A DNA stretch of 8,925 nucleotides, from NCBI GenBank assembly GCA_025457785.1, contig JALOTS010000064.1:1-8925 (forward strand), given 5' to 3'. Shown here piece by piece: positions 6,995-8,925 of the stretch (within the stretch, counting starts at the first letter, position 1; every line of letters begins with the position of its first letter). The position numbers were made by a program, and so were the translations under genes. The notes beneath the pieces are model-generated. The model saw only the letters and a list, made by a program, of their open reading frames with translations, had not been told where the DNA came from and did no database searches. The DNA comes from Pontiellaceae bacterium (GTDB taxonomy: Bacteria > Verrucomicrobiota > Kiritimatiellia > Kiritimatiellales > Tichowtungiaceae).

Positions 6995-7006
6995 GACGAA
7001 TCACCC

Positions 7007-7010
7007 GGAG
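7007..7010 (+). promoter_or_regulatory. Ribosome binding site favouring a TTG start
   Basis: GGAG lies 10 nt before the TTG at 7021 but 19 nt before the in-frame ATG at 7030. The neighbouring genes have spacings of about 9 nt, so this site favours TTG, though the ATG cannot be excluded. Confidence 0.45.
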
Positions 7011-7020
7011 AGACGTATCC

Positions 7021-7956
7021 TTGCCGGTCATGAAAATTTTAATTGTCAGACACTTCCTTCTTTTGACCGTTCTGTGCGGAATCAGCATTCCGGCTGCGGC
7101 GGAAGATTTGGACACAGCGCTCGCGGAACAGAAAAAAAAGGCGCAGCGGCGCATTTATTCAGACTATGCGCAAATCGACGACCAGAACCTGACGGTGCCC
7201 GTCGGAAAAACGGAGCAGGAGAAAAAACTGGATAAAAAACTGGAAGAGATAAATCTCCTTGCCGAAGAAACCGCCCGTTCTCTTCCAAATCAGTTGATGG
7301 CACGGGCCCAGTATTCAGCGCAAAGGGTACAGCCTTCAGTAAAAGAAAACAGAAACTGGCTGACGGACGCAGTCCTGAATGAAAAAAAATCAGAGGCCGT
7401 CCCGACTGCGACGGACAACGATTGGCTTGCGCAGGAAGCAGCCCGCCGGAAATCATTGGATTCCACTGAAAAAGAAGCCAAAACGGTTGAGCGGCTTTTG
7501 CGCGGGGAATCCCGGCTTCAGACCGCCCCGGCAGATCTGAATTTTAAAAACTTCCAAGTCGGACAGCAGTCGCTCACCGGCGGAAAAAATCCCTTTTCAA
7601 CGGAATCACTGTTCGCCCTTCCGAAGGCCGAAACCCCCGATTCATCGGTCTCATTTAACCTGACTTCCCAGAAAAAAACCACTCCTGCCCCGCCGCTTTT
7701 TCCTCCGCAAACCGTACGGCAACCCTCCTCATTCAGTCAAAACCCCTTTCAATCGTCACTGAACCGGCTGAATAATCCGGCGCAGAATGCGCCTTCGGGC
7801 AGCGGCCTTTCTCCGGCTTTTTACTCCGGACTGAATTCAACACCTGCAGCTCCGCTGAATCCGCTTCAAAAAATCAAAAGCGCATCGCCGATTAATCAGT
7901 CCGATCCGTTTTCGAACAACCAAATGCCGAAAATCAAATCCAGCATCTGGGATTGA
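7021..7956 (+). CDS. Unrecognised secreted low-complexity protein
   Basis: I do not recognise this 311-residue protein. Counting from the TTG at 7021, residues 4-27 form a classic signal peptide: a K5/R10 n-region, the hydrophobic core HFLLLTVLCGISIP, and a likely signal peptidase I site after A25-A26-A27, before ED. C19 is preceded by Leu, which does not suit a lipobox. The mature protein should therefore lie in the periplasm or outside. Its first part (about 28-175) is charged and probably helical, rich in Lys, Glu, Gln and Ala. From about 180 on it is rich in Pro, Ser, Asn and Phe and probably disordered. That part contains three NPF/DPF motifs (NPFST, NPFQS, DPFSN) and ends in MPKIKSSIWD. 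No catalytic motif is visible. It follows the FHA/TPR gene by 127 nt on the same strand. The start may instead be the ATG at 7030, which loses three residues and keeps the signal peptide. Confidence 0.75.
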   Translation: MPVMKILIVRHFLLLTVLCGISIPAAAEDLDTALAEQKKKAQRRIYSDYAQIDDQNLTVPVGKTEQEKKLDKKLEEINLLAEETARSLPNQLMARAQYSAQRVQPSVKENRNWLTDAVLNEKKSEAVPTATDNDWLAQEAARRKSLDSTEKEAKTVERLLRGESRLQTAPADLNFKNFQVGQQSLTGGKNPFSTESLFALPKAETPDSSVSFNLTSQKKTTPAPPLFPPQTVRQPSSFSQNPFQSSLNRLNNPAQNAPSGSGLSPAFYSGLNSTPAAPLNPLQKIKSASPINQSDPFSNNQMPKIKSSIWD

Positions 7957-7980
7957 TCTTAACCCCTTTGTTCAAAGAAT

Positions 7981-8925
7981 CTAACCGATCCCGTATGTCG
8001 CGCACTCTTCGAGGGCGTAACGGTCGGTGCAGCCGGCGACATAGTCGCAGACGGTGCGCCAGAGTCCCTCCTCCGCAATGCGCGCCTGCGCCTTGCGGCC
8101 CATGGTTTCAGGGTGCTCAACATAATGGAGGAACAGACCGCGCATCAGTCCGACGGCCTCCGCGTTGGCATCGAGCACATCCGGATGTTCGTAAAGCTGC
8201 CGGTACAGGAACGATGAAAACTCGTCGAGCATCGCCTTCATTTCGTCACTGAACGCAATCAGCCGCTCCGGCGCATTCATCACATCCGCGATGGTTTTCG
8301 GATGATGTACGTCCATGCGGCGGCGGCCTTCCTGCAGAATATCCTTCACCTGCAGATCGAGCAGGTTGCGGATGGCAATGCGCAGAAAATGTCCCGCGTC
8401 AAGTGCGGTATACTGCTCGCGGGTGCGGGCGGCGGCCAGTTTCCAGAACGCCAGCGTTTCAAGCTGATCGAGCGTAATAAGTCCGGCGGAAAGACCGTCG
8501 TCGGTATCATGGGCGTGATAGGTCATATCGTCGGCGACATCGGCAATCTGCGCTTCCGGATATTGGAACGGGCCGATCGGATACCCGTCGAGTTCGGCGT
8601 CCGTTTTGGCGGCCTCGTGCTTAAGCAGCCCGGCACGCACCTCCCAGGTCAGATTGAGCCCGCTGAAACCGGGATATTGGTACTCCAGTTTTTCGAGTGC
8701 ACGCAGGCTTTGCAGATTATGGTCGAAGCCGCCGTGCTCCTTCATCAGATCGTCCAGCACACTTTCTCCGCGATGACCGAACGGGCTGTGGCCGACATCG
8801 TGCGCCAGACAAATGGTTTCGGTCAGATCTTCGTTTACGTGAAAAGCCCGGGCAAGGGTGCGTCCGACGGCGGCCATTTCAATCGTGTGGGTCAGCCGTG
8901 TGCGGTAGTGATCGGCGGTGCCGTT
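7981..8925 (-). CDS. dgt: dGTPase-family HD phosphohydrolase, N-terminus beyond window
   Basis: The frame is open through the right edge, so the 315 codons from 8925 to the TAG at 7981-7983 are the C-terminal part. Upstream of the first in-window Met the frame still reads GTADHYRTRLTHT, which is conserved in this family. Metal-binding HD-domain residues are visible: the first His at 8887-8889, the HD pair of AHDVGHSPFGHRGE at 8797-8802, and the later Asp region VADDMTYHAHDTDDGL. By family knowledge these enzymes hydrolyse dGTP (or other dNTPs) to the deoxynucleoside and triphosphate in the cytoplasm and so tune dNTP pools. The sequence fits the shorter 'dGTPase-like' subgroup of about 370-400 residues, where substrate preference varies. 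It converges on the secreted-protein gene with 24 nt between stops. The family call is very secure; the exact substrate is less so. Confidence 0.93.
   Translation of the reverse strand, partial: NGTADHYRTRLTHTIEMAAVGRTLARAFHVNEDLTETICLAHDVGHSPFGHRGESVLDDLMKEHGGFDHNLQSLRALEKLEYQYPGFSGLNLTWEVRAGLLKHEAAKTDAELDGYPIGPFQYPEAQIADVADDMTYHAHDTDDGLSAGLITLDQLETLAFWKLAAARTREQYTALDAGHFLRIAIRNLLDLQVKDILQEGRRRMDVHHPKTIADVMNAPERLIAFSDEMKAMLDEFSSFLYRQLYEHPDVLDANAEAVGLMRGLFLHYVEHPETMGRKAQARIAEEGLWRTVCDYVAGCTDRYALEECATYGIG

Noticed and set aside
7021..7090. Lipoprotein signal at the cysteine of the secreted protein
   Set aside because: The residue before the Cys is Leu, which does not fit a lipobox, and a better signal peptidase I site (AAA before ED) follows.
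7966..7977. CTTTG/CAAAG palindrome between the secreted-protein and dGTPase genes as a terminator
   Set aside because: The stem is at most five pairs with a two-base loop and there is no T-run on either side.
1..8925. Mobile element, CRISPR array, tRNA or toxin-antitoxin module
   Set aside because: No transposase or integrase motif, no spaced repeats, no tRNA-like cloverleaf and no small gene pair was seen on reading both strands by eye.

Overview
The window is chromosomal-type bacterial DNA of moderate GC content. It holds five protein genes, two of them cut by the window edges. I see no rRNA, tRNA, CRISPR array, insertion sequence or phage gene. The gene styles suggest a Gram-negative-type member of the PVC group, with Kiritimatiellota or a relative as the most likely source: a stand-alone protein joining an excisionase-type HTH to a PTS EIIA domain, a very large FHA/zinc-ribbon/TPR membrane protein with a pseudopilin-like 'DSDSDGQGEYGTL' segment, and a secreted low-complexity protein. 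This placement is inference from architecture, not from a marker gene.

Layout. (1) 2-2449, plus strand: the 3' part of a hybrid sensor histidine kinase (end of one PAS, two full PAS domains, HisKA, HATPase, two receiver domains). (2) 2479-3144, minus strand, converging on the kinase with a 29-nt gap: a DNA-binding HTH fused to a PtsN-like EIIA domain. (3) 3145-3473: a 329-nt divergent control region with candidate promoters in both directions, a near-perfect 13-nt direct repeat and nested inverted repeats. (4) 3474-6893, plus strand: a 1139-residue FHA, zinc-ribbon, two-TM, pseudopilin/DUF2950-like, TPR and coiled-coil protein. (5) 6894-7020: a short spacer rich in inverted repeats. (6) 7021-7956, plus strand: an unrecognised secreted protein rich in Lys, Glu, Pro and Ser. 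(7) 7981-8925, minus strand: the C-terminal part of a dGTPase-family HD phosphohydrolase that runs off the right edge.

How they fit together. Three genes are signalling or regulatory: the phosphorelay kinase, the phosphohistidine-type EIIA regulator, and the FHA protein, whose FHA domain would be expected to bind phosphothreonine. Nothing in the sequence proves that they act in one pathway. The large FHA/TPR gene and the secreted protein lie in the same orientation 127 nt apart and are the best candidates for a joint, undescribed envelope function. The dGTPase is a housekeeping nucleotide enzyme that ends convergently 24 nt from the secreted-protein gene.
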